From Linanthus parryae (lineage: Eukaryota; Streptophyta; Magnoliopsida; Ericales; Polemoniaceae), in the NCBI GenBank assembly GCA_023055425.1, contig JALGPY010000001.1:70984994-71048993 (forward strand): DNA of 64,000 nt, in the 5' to 3' direction. Position 1 is the stretch's first letter; every line of letters starts with the position of its first letter. The notes beneath the pieces are model-generated. The model saw nothing but the letters and a program-made list of their open reading frames with translations. It was not told the origin of the DNA and did not search any database. Below are positions 1-10,681 of the stretch, one piece after another. The position numbers were made by a program, and so were the translations under genes.

Positions 1-294
1 AAGAAGAAAAATAAGCCAATTCAAGTGGTGCTTACTTCAAAAGATTTATATGAACAAACTGATGAAGAAGATGCTGGTGAAGAAACAGGTGTTGATGCAG
101 CTACAGAGGGGGATTCGGTACAGGTTAAGAAGAAAGTGGATGAAAAAATTCAAGAAGTTGTTGCAGAAGTGGAAGCTGAACAAGAGGTAATCACTCTGCT
201 GAAGATGCTGCAAGTGAAGAAGAAGTTGGAGAAGGCTCAGAGAAAGGCCAGACATCAAAGAAGAAGTGAAGATCAGAGAATGCCAAAGCCTTGA
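1..294 (+). CDS. C-terminal end of an acidic/coiled-coil ORF of the Sirevirus-like element (5'-truncated by window)
   Basis: The reading frame is open from base 1 to a TGA at 292-294, about 97 codons, so the real start lies outside the window. The visible part is highly charged: an acidic stretch rich in Glu and Asp around codons 20-40, then Lys/Glu heptad-like sequence and a basic Arg/Lys/Gln tail. No zinc finger, protease, integrase or RT motif is present. Position between pol and the 3' LTR fits the extra 3' ORF (often called env-like) that some sireviruses carry, which often has predicted coiled coils. It could equally be the end of an unusual pol extension. Function unknown. Confidence 0.4.
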   Translation, partial: KKKNKPIQVVLTSKDLYEQTDEEDAGEETGVDAATEGDSVQVKKKVDEKIQEVVAEVEAEQEVITLLKMLQVKKKLEKAQRKARHQRRSEDQRMPKP

Positions 295-436
295 CCTTCT
301 ATCTCTTTCTCTTCTTCTTTTCTGTTCTCAAGGCCTTGACTTTTTAGCAATAAATTTGTTTAAGTTTTTTTTAATGACTCTGAGTAATGATCCAACATTT
401 CTTCATACTTATTTGATGAAAGTCAAAAAGGGGGAG

Positions 437-441
437 AAATT
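437..441. repeat. Target site duplication of Copia-A, left copy (AAATT)
   Basis: AAATT directly precedes the TGTAGGG end of the left LTR and is repeated exactly after the right LTR at 8930-8934. Confidence 0.95.
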
Positions 442-1870
442 TGTAGGGTTTTGATTCATGGATCGCGCAAACGGAAGCATAATCAAACAAACAACCATGC
501 AAAACCCTCCAAGGATCACAAGTCTAGATGCATAACGATAGTGAAGGTAAGAAATCATAAACACACCTTTGGGTTCTCCTTGATGACTTCAAACGCGAAT
601 AGTGTCACGTTCTCTATAGTTGATCCACGCCTAGAGTTGTTCCTAGATCTCCAATCACCTTGGTGCTAGCCCGGATTGAAAGGAGGGTGAAGAAATCACG
701 CAAAACGAGACACCAAAAGGGGTTCGGCCCTTTGTGGCGTCGGGGACAAGGGGCGGCGGCAAAGGGGGCGGCGTCCCTCTTTGTGGCTTGCTCTCTCTCT
801 CCTTTTTTCTCTCCTACTCTTGTTATGTTCTCTTTAGAGCATAAGTGTGTAGGGAAGGAAGGAGGAGGGTCCTTTATATAGTCCAACAACTCCTTGTTAA
901 CTACCTAAAGGACTTATTCTAGTCCTACTAGAATTCAATTTAGTCCCTTCCTTGCAAATTAGTCCCTACTAAGTTTGCAAGGGTTTGCAAAGTGATCCTT
1001 CTAATTAATTAATCCAATTAATTAATTCCATAATCTAGTACAACTCTATATAGCGTGTGACCCCATAGGTTCTATCTAGTTGGTAGCAACTCTTTGCTAA
1101 TATGGAGCGGTTTCTAGCAAAACATCCATTCTAGCCAACTAATAGAATAGTCATCTAGACAACCTTGTACAAGTAATTGTCTCATCCCTTTGCCTCCATA
1201 TCCGGATTGGACACGAGACATACAAGTCACACTCGTATATCCAATCCCTAGTTTCTCGATCCATGGAATAGCCTTATTCGTGCAAATAACATCAATATCC
1301 CATATATTGATTTATTTGAGTCTGGCCAGACATTCTATAAGCACTATCCTCGAGTGGCCTTGGATATTTGCTCCCGTTATGTGGGAGGGGCAAATCCTCT
1401 CTACGTCCACTACGATCTCTAAGCTTGCTTCTCATTGTATCCAGTACACGCCTTTATAACTACCCAGTTACGGTGTAGCGTTTAACGCTACCAAGATCAC
1501 AATGATCCACAACTAGAATATCTAGTGACTTCAAGTCTAAGGATGACAATACCATTGTACCCGAGAAGCACTTGTGACTCAACATAACGTGTATGTAGCC
1601 TTCTCGGTAATGGGTCAGTCCAGTGCAACATTCCGTAATGCACACCTATGTGTTGGATCGTGATATCTCCATATCAATCCAACCCCATACTAGTCTATAG
1701 ATGATTGTCCCATTTAATCATTATACTTGACTAGGGATATTTAAGATAAACAACACGATTGTAAATCTAAGGACTTCATTATATTAAATATCCAATAAAT
1801 AATAAATGAATTTCTAGCCAATTACAAATTCATACTAAACTAGATTGCCTCTAGGGCATCTATTCCAACA
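442..1870 (-). repeat. Copia-A 3' LTR
   Basis: 1,429 bp, plus-strand ends TGTAGGG...CCAACA; in element sense it runs TGTTGGAATAGATGCCCTAG to CCCTACA. It is the copy adjoining the purine tract, hence the 3' LTR. Small ORFs inside it (for example 451-669 and 614-889) recur in every copy because they are LTR sequence and are not genes. Confidence 0.96.
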
Positions 1871-1882
1871 GTCTCCCACTTG
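1871..1882 (-). promoter_or_regulatory. Polypurine tract of Copia-A
   Basis: On the minus strand AAGTGGGAGAC lies directly against the TGTTGG start of the 3' LTR, the expected primer site for plus-strand DNA synthesis. The same tract adjoins the 3' LTR of Copia-B, Copia-C and Copia-E. Confidence 0.9.
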
Positions 1883-1884
1883 CA

Positions 1885-4800
1885 CTAGAGCCAATCTGGC
1901 GCATCTCGTATGCCCATACTCCTAGTGTGCCCTTCATGCTTCCACTGCGTGAGAGGCTTCGTAAGCGGGTCTGACAGATTATCATCTGTAGGAATCTTGC
2001 ATATCCGAACGTCTCCTCTATCGATAATATCTCGAATCAGATGAAACTTCCTGAGCACATGCTTGGACTTCTGGTGCGACCTGGGTTCCTTTGATTGCGC
2101 GATCGCCCCAGTGTTGTCACAGAACAACTCCACTGGATCCGCAATGCTAGGGACCACACCAAGTTCAGAAACAAACTTTCTGATCCAAACAGCCTCCTTT
2201 GCTGCGCCATTTGCAGCAATGTACTCAGCCTCTGTTGTAGAATCAGCTACCGTCTCTTGCTTGGAACTCTTCCAGCTCACCGCTGCTCCATTCAGGCAAA
2301 ACACATATCCCGACTGTGATCTAAAGTCATCTCTATCGGTTTGGAAGCTTGCATCAGTGTAACCCTTTACACGCAACTCTTCCTCACCGCCAAACATCAA
2401 GAAAGTATCCTTAGTTCTTCTCAAGTACTTTAGGATGTTCTTGACAGCAATCCAGTGACTCTCACCTGGATTGGATTGGTATCTGCTTGTCATACTCAAG
2501 GCATATGACACATCTGGTCTAGTACATAACATGGCGTACATGATGGATCCTATGGCCGAGGCATAGGGAATCCTACTCATGCGTTCCTTCTCAATCTCAT
2601 TGGAAGGACAACCACTCTTCGAAAGAGTGATTCCATGTGACATGGGCAAGAATCCCTTCTTGGAATCTTGCATGTTGAACCGTTTCAACACCTTGTCAAT
2701 ATATGTACTTTGACTCAGGCCTAGCAACCTTTTAGATCTGTCTCTATAGATCTTTATACCGAGTATATAGGCTGCTTCCCCTAAGTCCTTCATTGAGAAA
2801 CACTTTCTTAGCCAATCTTTCACAGATTGCAGCATGGGAATGTCGTTTCCAATGAGTAGTATGTCATCCACATACAAGACCAGAAAAGCTACAGAGCTCC
2901 CACTAACCTTCTTGTAGACACAAGACTCATCTTCGTTTCTGATGAAGCCAAACTCTTTGACCACTTCATCAAAACGTCGATTCCAACTCCTAGAAGCTTG
3001 CTTCAATCCATAAATGGATCGTTGCAGCTTACAGACTTTGTTGGCTTGCTTTGGATCCTCAAAACCCTCCGGCTGTATCATATACACGTCCTCGAGGAGA
3101 TTCCCATAAAGGAATGCTGTTTTGACATCCATCTGCCAAATCTCATAGTCGTAGTATGCTGCAATTGCAAGTAGGATTCGGATGGATTTGGTCATTGCGA
3201 CTGGTGAAAAGGTTTCATCATAGTCAATACCATGAATCTGTCTGAATCCTTTAACCACCAATCGGCCCTTATAGGTAATCACATTACCATCCATGTCGAT
3301 CTTCTTCTTGAAGACCCACTTGCACCCTATGGGCCGCGCCCCATCAGGTGGTTCCACCAAAGTCCATACTTTGTTGGTATACATGGATTCCATCTCGGAT
3401 CTCATGGCTTCAAGCCACTTCTGCGAGTCTGGGCCATTCATGGCCTCCTCATAGGTAGTAGGCTCATCATCTATGAGCATCGTGTCACCGGAATCAGTTA
3501 CGAGAAGTCCGTACCTCTCGGGTTCCTGGCGCACTCTACTAGATCTACGAAGCTCTTGTGTTACCTGAACAGGTGGATCCACAACTGCTTGTGATTCCTG
3601 TTCATGTTCCATAATCGGTTCAGTAATTTGTGGTTCTTGAACTTCTTCAAGTTCTACATTCCTCCCACTTGCTTCTTTAGAGACAAATTCTCTTTCTAGA
3701 AACACGCCGGTCCGAGCAACAAACACTTTGTTCTCGGTTGGATTGTAGAAATAGTATCCCTTAGTTTCCTTAGGGTACCCCACAAATTTACACTTATCCG
3801 ATTTAGGCCCTAGCTTGTCTGATTGTAAACGTTTTACATAGACATCGCAGCCCCAAATCCTCATGAACGACAGTGTGGGACGCCTCCCACTCCACATCTC
3901 ATATGGTGTCTTCATGACTGATTTAGATGGAACACGGTTAATGGTAAAAGCTGCACTTAATAGAGCGTAGCCCCAAAATGATAATGGAAGATCGGTTTGA
4001 CACATCATAGACCGAACCATATCCAATAGGGTTCGATTCCTCCTCTCGGACACGCCATTCCATTGTGGCGTTCCGGGTGGAGTGAGTTGGGACACGATCC
4101 CACACTCTCTAAGATAGTCGTCAAACTCTTGGCTCAAGTATTCTCCTCCACGATCCGATCGTAGAGCCTTGATACTTTTGCCAAGTTGCTTCTCTACTTC
4201 ATTCTTGAATTCTTTGAACACTTCAAAGGATTCGGATTTTGCCCTCATAAGGTACACAAATCCATATCTACTGTAATCATCAGTAAACGTAATGAAGTAG
4301 ACATAACCACCCCTGGCAGGCGTGGCAAATGGCCCACACACATCGGTATGTATGAGCGCCAATTGCTCACTAGTCCTCTCACCTTTCTTATTGAAAGGGG
4401 ACTTTGTCATTTTTCCCAATAAACAAGCCTCACATGTCTCATATGATTCAAAATCAAATGAGTCTAGCAATCCATCCTTATGGAGTCTAGATACACGTTT
4501 CTCATTTATGTGGCCTAAACGACAATGCCATAAATAAGCAGGATTTAAATCATTTATTTTAATCCGCTTGGTATTAACGTTGTAGACAGGATTACTTAGA
4601 TCAAGGACATAAAGTCCATTAAATAATTGCGCACTAAAATAGTGAATATTATTCAAATAAAAGGAACAACAATTGTTCTTTATTGAAATAATAAAACCTT
4701 CCTTGTCCAAACAAGAAATAGAAATAATGTTTCTGCTCATAGCAGGCACAAAATAGCAATTATTTAATTCTAAAATTAATCCTGAAGGAAGAGATAGCTC

Positions 4801-5835
4801 GCAAACGCCTATGGCCAACGCAGCAACCTTTGCTCCATTCCCAACGCGCAGATCTACCTCCCCTTTAGCCAATCTTTTACTTCTCTTTAGATCCTGCATA
4901 TTTCGACAAATATGAGATCCACATCCAGTATCTAATACCCATGATGTAGAGACAGTTAAATTGACATCTACAACAAAAATACCTGGTGGTGGTGGAATCA
5001 CTATTCCAAGCCGCTTGTCCTCCAGATATTTTGGGCAGTTCCTCCTCCAGTGTCCCGGTTGACTACAGTAGTGACATTCACCCTTAGTCACGACCTTGGC
5101 AATCCCACCAACAGGCTTAAGGGTTTGTTCCTTGGACTTAGCAACTGACTTGCCTTTGCCCTTGGAGGAAGAGGCAAACTTTTTACCCTTTCCTTTATGC
5201 ACCATCATTATGGCCTTGCCCTTACCTTTGTTGATGCTCTGTTCAGCCGTCCTCAACATGTTGAGCAAATCTGGCAGTGGTTTAACGATCTCGTTCATGT
5301 TATAGTTCATAATGAACTGTCCATAACTCTCGGGCAACGATTGCAACACGAGATCGGTTGCCAACTCTTGGCCGACCGGGAACCCAAGCCGGGCGAGATT
5401 CTCCAAGTACCCGATCATTCGGAGTACGTGGGGTCCCACCGGGTTCCCTTCTGCCAGATGACATTTGAACAGTGCCTTTGAGACCTCATACCTCTCTACC
5501 CTCGCCTGCTCTTGGAAGAGCTGCTTTAGATGTTCGATCATATCGACAGCATTCATGTTCTCATGTTGCTTCTGAAGCTCAGAGGTCATGGTGCAAAGCA
5601 TTAGGCAGGCCGCATCATTAGCGTCATCAACACGCTTTTGATACGCCTTTAAGGCAGCAGGTGTCTGATTCTCTGGACCTTCTGGAACTTGCTCCTCTAT
5701 TGCGTACAGCTTTTTCTCTTGCTTGAGAACAATTCTCAAGTTTCTGTACCAATCGAGAAAGTTGGTTCCTGAGAGCTTGTCCTTCTCAAGGACAGATCGT
5801 AGGGAATGTTGTGAACTCGATGAGTTGTTTGCCAT
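1885..5835 (-). CDS. Intact Copia gag-pol polyprotein
   Basis: One open frame encodes every protein of the element. The frame opens at 5865, but I prefer the second Met at 5835 (MANNSSSSQH), because the same start context recurs in Copia-C. In the 1,326-codon numbering: gag about 20-215; CCHC knuckle 264-277 (CHYCSQPGHWRRNC); aspartic protease DTG at 312-314; integrase zinc module H447, H452, C478, C481; integrase catalytic D508, D571, E607 (exact D-35-E spacing); reverse transcriptase with D913 and YVDD 998-1001; RNase H with D1171, E1212, D1250. All signature residues are present, so the protein is plausibly active. It is cleaved into particle and replication enzymes acting in cytoplasmic particles and nucleus. 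Closest in layout to Tnt1/RE-type plant copia elements. Confidence 0.96.
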   Translation of the reverse strand: MANNSSSSQHSLRSVLEKDKLSGTNFLDWYRNLRIVLKQEKKLYAIEEQVPEGPENQTPAALKAYQKRVDDANDAACLMLCTMTSELQKQHENMNAVDMIEHLKQLFQEQARVERYEVSKALFKCHLAEGNPVGPHVLRMIGYLENLARLGFPVGQELATDLVLQSLPESYGQFIMNYNMNEIVKPLPDLLNMLRTAEQSINKGKGKAIMMVHKGKGKKFASSSKGKGKSVAKSKEQTLKPVGGIAKVVTKGECHYCSQPGHWRRNCPKYLEDKRLGIVIPPPPGIFVVDVNLTVSTSWVLDTGCGSHICRNMQDLKRSKRLAKGEVDLRVGNGAKVAALAIGVCELSLPSGLILELNNCYFVPAMSRNIISISCLDKEGFIISIKNNCCSFYLNNIHYFSAQLFNGLYVLDLSNPVYNVNTKRIKINDLNPAYLWHCRLGHINEKRVSRLHKDGLLDSFDFESYETCEACLLGKMTKSPFNKKGERTSEQLALIHTDVCGPFATPARGGYVYFITFTDDYSRYGFVYLMRAKSESFEVFKEFKNEVEKQLGKSIKALRSDRGGEYLSQEFDDYLRECGIVSQLTPPGTPQWNGVSERRNRTLLDMVRSMMCQTDLPLSFWGYALLSAAFTINRVPSKSVMKTPYEMWSGRRPTLSFMRIWGCDVYVKRLQSDKLGPKSDKCKFVGYPKETKGYYFYNPTENKVFVARTGVFLEREFVSKEASGRNVELEEVQEPQITEPIMEHEQESQAVVDPPVQVTQELRRSSRVRQEPERYGLLVTDSGDTMLIDDEPTTYEEAMNGPDSQKWLEAMRSEMESMYTNKVWTLVEPPDGARPIGCKWVFKKKIDMDGNVITYKGRLVVKGFRQIHGIDYDETFSPVAMTKSIRILLAIAAYYDYEIWQMDVKTAFLYGNLLEDVYMIQPEGFEDPKQANKVCKLQRSIYGLKQASRSWNRRFDEVVKEFGFIRNEDESCVYKKVSGSSVAFLVLYVDDILLIGNDIPMLQSVKDWLRKCFSMKDLGEAAYILGIKIYRDRSKRLLGLSQSTYIDKVLKRFNMQDSKKGFLPMSHGITLSKSGCPSNEIEKERMSRIPYASAIGSIMYAMLCTRPDVSYALSMTSRYQSNPGESHWIAVKNILKYLRRTKDTFLMFGGEEELRVKGYTDASFQTDRDDFRSQSGYVFCLNGAAVSWKSSKQETVADSTTEAEYIAANGAAKEAVWIRKFVSELGVVPSIADPVELFCDNTGAIAQSKEPRSHQKSKHVLRKFHLIRDIIDRGDVRICKIPTDDNLSDPLTKPLTQWKHEGHTRSMGIRDAPDWL

Positions 5836-7488
5836 TTGGAATTCTACAAAAAGGAAAATACGCAAGTTTTAGTATTTGTGAATTTTTGACTATATTTAAT
5901 AATGGCTAGTTTATTAAATATAGCTCCCACTATTTTACTACGGATTAATAACCCTCAAGATATTAATGCGGAAAATATCCTTATATTTTCTAGTGGGCCA
6001 AGATCCATCTTTTTCATCTCCTTATGAGCTTGCTTTGGCAAGTCACCCATAATTCGATTACTTCTTAGGTAGGAACAATTCCAATTGCATCCCATATGCA
6101 ACTCTTGGTTCAATCGGGCAAATAACTCCTTATTTATCCATCCATATGGATAATCCCAATTGATTGCCTCTAGGTTTCTTAATCAAATTAATAGCCTAGT
6201 TGTGTTCAACCTCTTATCTAAACAATTGCACATTGTTACGTGCCATCGCATTCCATCATTATGAACCAAGTCGCCATGCTTTGGCACGCACGAACTCGAT
6301 AAATAATGATGATAATGAGTGTTTAAATAACGAGAAGGCAAGAACACAATATTTAAAATTTGAGGGATTTTTCTTCAATTTTAATTATTTTGTTGATCAA
6401 TATCAACTAATCTATCTATTTGAGTTTGGGCACAACTCCAAATAATAGATCCGGGTTGTCTAATTATCTTATTATCCTAATTGCATGCATCATCCATACA
6501 CCAACCACACAAATAATAAGACAATAAATAAACAACCACAAAACAGAAATTAAACGTGATGTGGATATGGCCTTTTCTAGACTAAGATAATTCCAAGCCA
6601 ATGGAATTATCTATGAACCCTAAACAAACACACATCTCCATGCGTCTTGATCTTTTGGTCCATCCTTCATAGTCATGTGGTGTGCTCCATGCTCCATGCT
6701 CCATCTTTTGTGGCTCCTTTGACTTTGGGCTTCTTTTCTCCAATCTTGGCTAACAATCTACTTTATCTAGCACTAGCTAATATCTATACTAAATAAAATA
6801 AATCTCACAAGTTGAGAAAAAAAAATGGCACGCAGGCCATAAAACCCTAATTAATTATTACAATTAATTGATCAGCTCGCAGGCCGTAAAACCAAACCAC
6901 AAAATTAAACATCCACATCAAACCACATCCTAAGGCCATATCCAATCACCATGCGATTTGCACATAAACAGTTAAAATCCAATTTTAACGCGCTTGGTCA
7001 ATTTTAATTGATTTTAGGATTTCTAGGGTTAAAACGGTCCATGGGCCCAACAATCCAATTGCCCGGGCCCAAATAAGTGAACCATAAAGCCCTAGGGTCG
7101 GCCCGGCCCAAAACCCGCAAGCTAGGCCCGCGGGTTAGGGCCGCCCGCCCCCTTAGGGCGCCAAGCTTGGGCGGCAAGCAAGGGGGGCGGCTCCCTAGGG
7201 GCCGAACCTTCCTTGTGGAGGTTGTTTCCAAAACAACCTCCTTGCTTGGAGCCCAAGTTTGGTTGTTTCCTTGTTGTGGGAGAACTCCTTCTTCCCCAAG
7301 GATGCCCAAACCCTAGATCTAAGATCCTAAAATTTCTCAAACTCACCAATTCATGCATCCAATGCAATAATTGGGTCTTGTTATGATTAATTCTTTGACA
7401 AATTGCATCCAATGCTTGATTTGTCTTGTTTTACGCGATAAACAACAAATTAAGGTGTAAAACAACAAGAATGTAACACATAAACTAC
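5836..7488 (-). other. Copia-A untranslated leader (about 1.65 kb)
   Basis: Unusually long stretch between gag and the primer site with no credible sense ORF. The part nearest gag (5870-6480) and the GC-rich block near 7060-7310 recur at high similarity in Copia-B (24290-25700) and Copia-C (35340-36650), suggesting cis-acting RNA functions such as packaging or translation control. An antisense frame (6200-6445) recurs in Copia-B but may only reflect DNA conservation. Confidence 0.75.
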
Positions 7489-7500
7489 GCGATATACCAC
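7489..7500 (-). promoter_or_regulatory. Primer-binding site region of Copia-A (altered)
   Basis: Element sense next to the 5' LTR reads GTGGTATATCGCGTAG. Copia-B at the same place reads TGGTATCAGAGCC, the usual complement of initiator-Met tRNA. Copia-A keeps only TGGTAT, and about 24 bp seen in B and C after that point are missing or replaced. Confidence 0.6.
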
Positions 7501-8929
7501 TGTAGGGTTTTGATTCATGGATCGCGCAAACGGAAGCATAATCAAACAAACAACCATGCAAAACCCTCCAAGGATCACAAGTCTAGATGCATAACGATAG
7601 TGAAGGTAAGAAATCATAAACACACCTTTGGGTTCTCCTTGATGACTTCAAACGCGAATAGTGTCACGTTCTCTATAGTTGATCCACGCCTAGAGTTGTT
7701 CCTAGATCTCCAATCACCTTGGTGCTAGCCCGGATTGAAAGGAGGGTGAAGAAATCACGCAAAACGAGACACCAAAAGGGGTTCGGCCCTTTGTGGCGTC
7801 GGGGACAAGGGGCGGCGGCAAAGGGGGCGGCGTCCCTCTTTGTGGCTTGCTCTCTCTCTCCTTTTTTCTCTCCTACTCTTGTTATGTTCTCTTTAGAGCA
7901 TAAGTGTGTAGGGAAGGAAGGAGGAGGGTCCTTTATATAGTCCAACAACTCCTTGTTAACTACCTAAAGGACTTATTCTAGTCCTACTAGAATTCAATTT
8001 AGTCCCTTCCTTGCAAATTAGTCCCTACTAAGTTTGCAAGGGTTTGCAAAGTGATCCTTCTAATTAATTAATCCAATTAATTAATTCCATAATCTAGTAC
8101 AACTCTATATAGCGTGTGACCCCATAGGTTCTATCTAGTTGGTAGCAACTCTTTGCTAATATGGAGCGGTTTCTAGCAAAACATCCATTCTAGCCAACTA
8201 ATAGAATAGTCATCTAGACAACCTTGTACAAGTAATTGTCTCATCCCTTTGCCTCCATATCCGGATTGGACACGAGACATACAAGTCACACTCGTATATC
8301 CAATCCCTAGTTTCTCGATCCATGGAATAGCCTTATTCGTGCAAATAACATCAATATCCCATATATTGATTTATTTGAGTCTGGCCAGACATTCTATAAG
8401 CACTATCCTCGAGTGGCCTTGGATATTTGCTCCCGTTATGTGGGAGGGGCAAATCCTCTCTACGTCCACTACGATCTCTAAGCTTGCTTCTCATTGTATC
8501 CAGTACACGCCTTTATAACTACCCAGTTACGGTGTAGCGTTTAACGCTACCAAGATCACAATGATCCACAACTAGAATATCTAGTGACTTCAAGTCTAAG
8601 GATGACAATACCATTGTACCCGAGAAGCACTTGTGACTCAACATAACGTGTATGTAGCCTTCTCGGTAATGGGTCAGTCCAGTGCAACATTCCGTAATGC
8701 ACACCTATGTGTTGGATCGTGATATCTCCATATCAATCCAACCCCATACTAGTCTATAGATGATTGTCCCATTTAATCATTATACTTGACTAGGGATATT
8801 TAAGATAAACAACACGATTGTAAATCTAAGGACTTCATTATATTAAATATCCAATAAATAATAAATGAATTTCTAGCCAATTACAAATTCATACTAAACT
8901 AGATTGCCTCTAGGGCATCTATTCCAACA
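7501..8929 (-). repeat. Copia-A 5' LTR
   Basis: 1,429 bp, the same length and ends as the left copy. It carries the promoter (TATA at about 7931-7941). It is followed by the second AAATT copy. Confidence 0.96.
7931..7941 (-). promoter_or_regulatory. LTR promoter TATA box of Copia-A
   Basis: Minus strand reads CTATATAAAGG in the middle of the LTR, in a position kept in all family copies (872-882 in the 3' LTR). It divides U3 (toward 8929) from R/U5 (toward 7501). Confidence 0.65.
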
Positions 8930-8934
8930 AAATT
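8930..8934. repeat. Target site duplication of Copia-A, right copy (AAATT)
   Basis: Exact repeat of 437-441. Confidence 0.95.
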
Positions 8935-9171
8935 ATGTGTTTTTGTGTTTGCAGTATCTGAATAATAATAATACTTAGTTGTTTTGGTTTAATCAGTTGT
9001 GTTATTATATTACTGTGATTTTATGTAAATCTGTGGTTATATGTAAAATCTGATTATCTATCTGGTATTATTGGCTATTGTATCTGCATTTTGTTGTTAT
9101 CTAATTTTAAATCTGAGTGGTAGGAAAATCTATACAAGACTCTAGGATTTGTCTTTCATCAAGGGGGAGAT
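8935..9171 (+). mobile_element. Sirevirus-like element, 3' untranslated region and polypurine tract (right part)
   Basis: Continuation of 1-441 after removal of Copia-A. It is T-rich with no ORF and ends in CATCAAGGGGGAGAT at 9158-9171, a purine tract abutting the LTR. Together with the tract at 425-440 it gives two purine tracts in the 3' region. Confidence 0.7.
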
Positions 9172-10681
9172 TGTTGATTCAAAGACCCTTGAATGTGTTT
9201 TGGATGGTAATTGTGTTGAGTGATGAAAGACAAAGACAAAGACAAAGACATAAGCAGCAAAGTATTTCAGTTACTCCAAGGCCTTGAGATACTGACAGAA
9301 CTTCAAAGCTTTGAGAGGTTTTTTATTCTGCTATATGCTCTAACAATTCAGTGTTGCAGATTGGATATCTGATTATACAGATCAAGGATTTACTGCATAT
9401 ACTTATAGTTTACACTATTTAGATATCTAACACAATTGCAGATGATCAGAACAGGAAGAATCAACGTTATCTGGGTTTAACTTTGAATATCTGTGAAGCA
9501 GGTTCAGAGCTCCAAGGCCTTGAGATGTGCCTTGAGCTGCTGACAGTTTTTACAGAACTAAGTTGATTCTTTCTTGCAGGTTGTGATTCTTATTATTGTG
9601 ATTATTCATTGACTTCTAAGAGTCTTAAACTTGTTTTTTAATGATTGATATGTATTTGAAGATAAACAGGTTACTGTTCTAATCTGTTAACCAGTTTTAT
9701 CATAAACTGGATAACCAAACAGTCATAGCACTGTTATCTTTTTTGGATTTTGTTGTTGCTATGTTTCAATGCTGTTTCAGGGATGTTAAACGTGAAAGAG
9801 CAATCTCAAAAAACTCCAACGGATATACACTTAGAGTTGTTTGAATTTCAGTTGAAAACAGAAAAGAGGATTTGTAGGAACTGAGATCCTAAAATCTCTC
9901 AATCAGTTGCAGCTGTGGATAAAAGAGAATGGTTTGAATTTTGAAGAGAAGAGGCTTGCATAATACTCAGAAAGGTGTGACAAATTCGTGGGAGATCATT
10001 CATTCAAACACAAAAGGATCCAAGCTTCAATCTAGATTCCAGAAGATCAAATCAATCCAGTTTCCAGAAGAACACATCCAGGCTTCAACAGCTTATTTCT
10101 TATATTGTGTTCTTCACTTGTACTTTAATCTGTGTATCTTTAAATTATCTTAAACCTCACTTAACCTAGTGGTTGGTTGTTCAAGTGAAAAACAAGAGCT
10201 TCTTGTTAGATCAACAGTTAGTAGCTGGAACTAGATAGGTTTGGAACCACAAGTTTTATAGGTGTAAGGGAAATCACTTAGGCTTGAAGATCTAGGGCTG
10301 TTTATGTGTGAGTAATAAGAAGTGTTTGCCCAATCCTGGTGGGATTAGATCCCTCAGGCAGAGATTAGGTCCATTGGGACTGAACTCTGTAAATTGCTTT
10401 GTGTTCTTTACTTTACTGTTTGATTATTATCTGCTGCATACAACTCAAATCAAACTAGGGTTCAAAAGCTGTTTAGAATTGATTATAGTTCAAGGCCTTG
10501 AAGCTTTCTATTTTTCCCTTGAAAGTTTCAGACAGTTTACTAAAATTTCAAGGCCTTGAGATTTGAGTTTCACACAAAGTTATTATGTTAAACTTTGAGT
10601 TTTACAAAAAGTTTCCATACTCTATTCAACCCCCCCCCCCTCCTAGAGTATTTAGGTCCTGTATTTAGTCTACATTACACA
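9172..10681 (+). repeat. 3' LTR of the Sirevirus-like element
   Basis: Starts TGTTGATTCAAAG immediately after a purine tract. The end is taken at ...ATTACACA after a run of ten or more C (10630-10640); 10686 (...CTTTCA) is the alternative, and the missing 5' LTR prevents a decision. It contains a (GACAAA)n stretch near 9227-9250 and several copies of a palindromic element with core AAGGCCTTGA (9276-9287, 9512-9523, 10490-10501, 10548-10559). Confidence 0.65.

Larger units (their letters stand above)
1..441 (+). mobile_element. Sirevirus-like Ty1/copia element, 3' interior (left part)
   Basis: This is the left piece of a plus-strand element that runs off the window's left edge and resumes at 8930. 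It carries the end of an acidic, lysine-rich ORF, then an untranslated stretch ending in an A/G-rich tract (425-440, core AAAAAGGGGGAGAA). The partner half has a second purine tract (9160-9170, AAGGGGGAGA) directly before an LTR starting TGTTG. Repeated purine tracts of this form upstream of the 3' LTR are characteristic of sireviruses. The two halves are joined by the AAATT target duplication of Copia-A. Assignment rests on the purine tracts, LTR start and layout, because no pol domain is inside the window. Confidence 0.7.
442..8929 (-). mobile_element. Copia-A: complete Ty1/copia retrotransposon
   Basis: Complete 8,488-bp element in minus orientation. Two LTRs of 1,429 bp (442-1870 and 7501-8929) look identical wherever I compared them, including all the short reading frames they contain. 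Perfect 5-bp target duplication AAATT. The polypurine tract lies next to the left LTR, one uninterrupted 1,316-1,326-codon gag-pol ORF follows, and a 1.66-kb leader separates gag from the 5' LTR. Domain order gag, protease, integrase, RT, RNase H is that of Ty1/copia. Identical LTRs and an open ORF imply a very recent insertion. It landed inside the 3' region of a Sirevirus-like element. Confidence 0.97.

Noticed and set aside
451..889. Short ORFs of 60-90 codons in both strands that recur identically at 7510-7948 and elsewhere
   Set aside because: They recur only because they lie in LTR copies; no domain and opposite-strand overlap.
3232..3594. Plus-strand ORFs of 60-120 codons across Copia-A pol
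   Set aside because: Antisense shadows of the gag-pol frame, repeated in C and E for the same reason.
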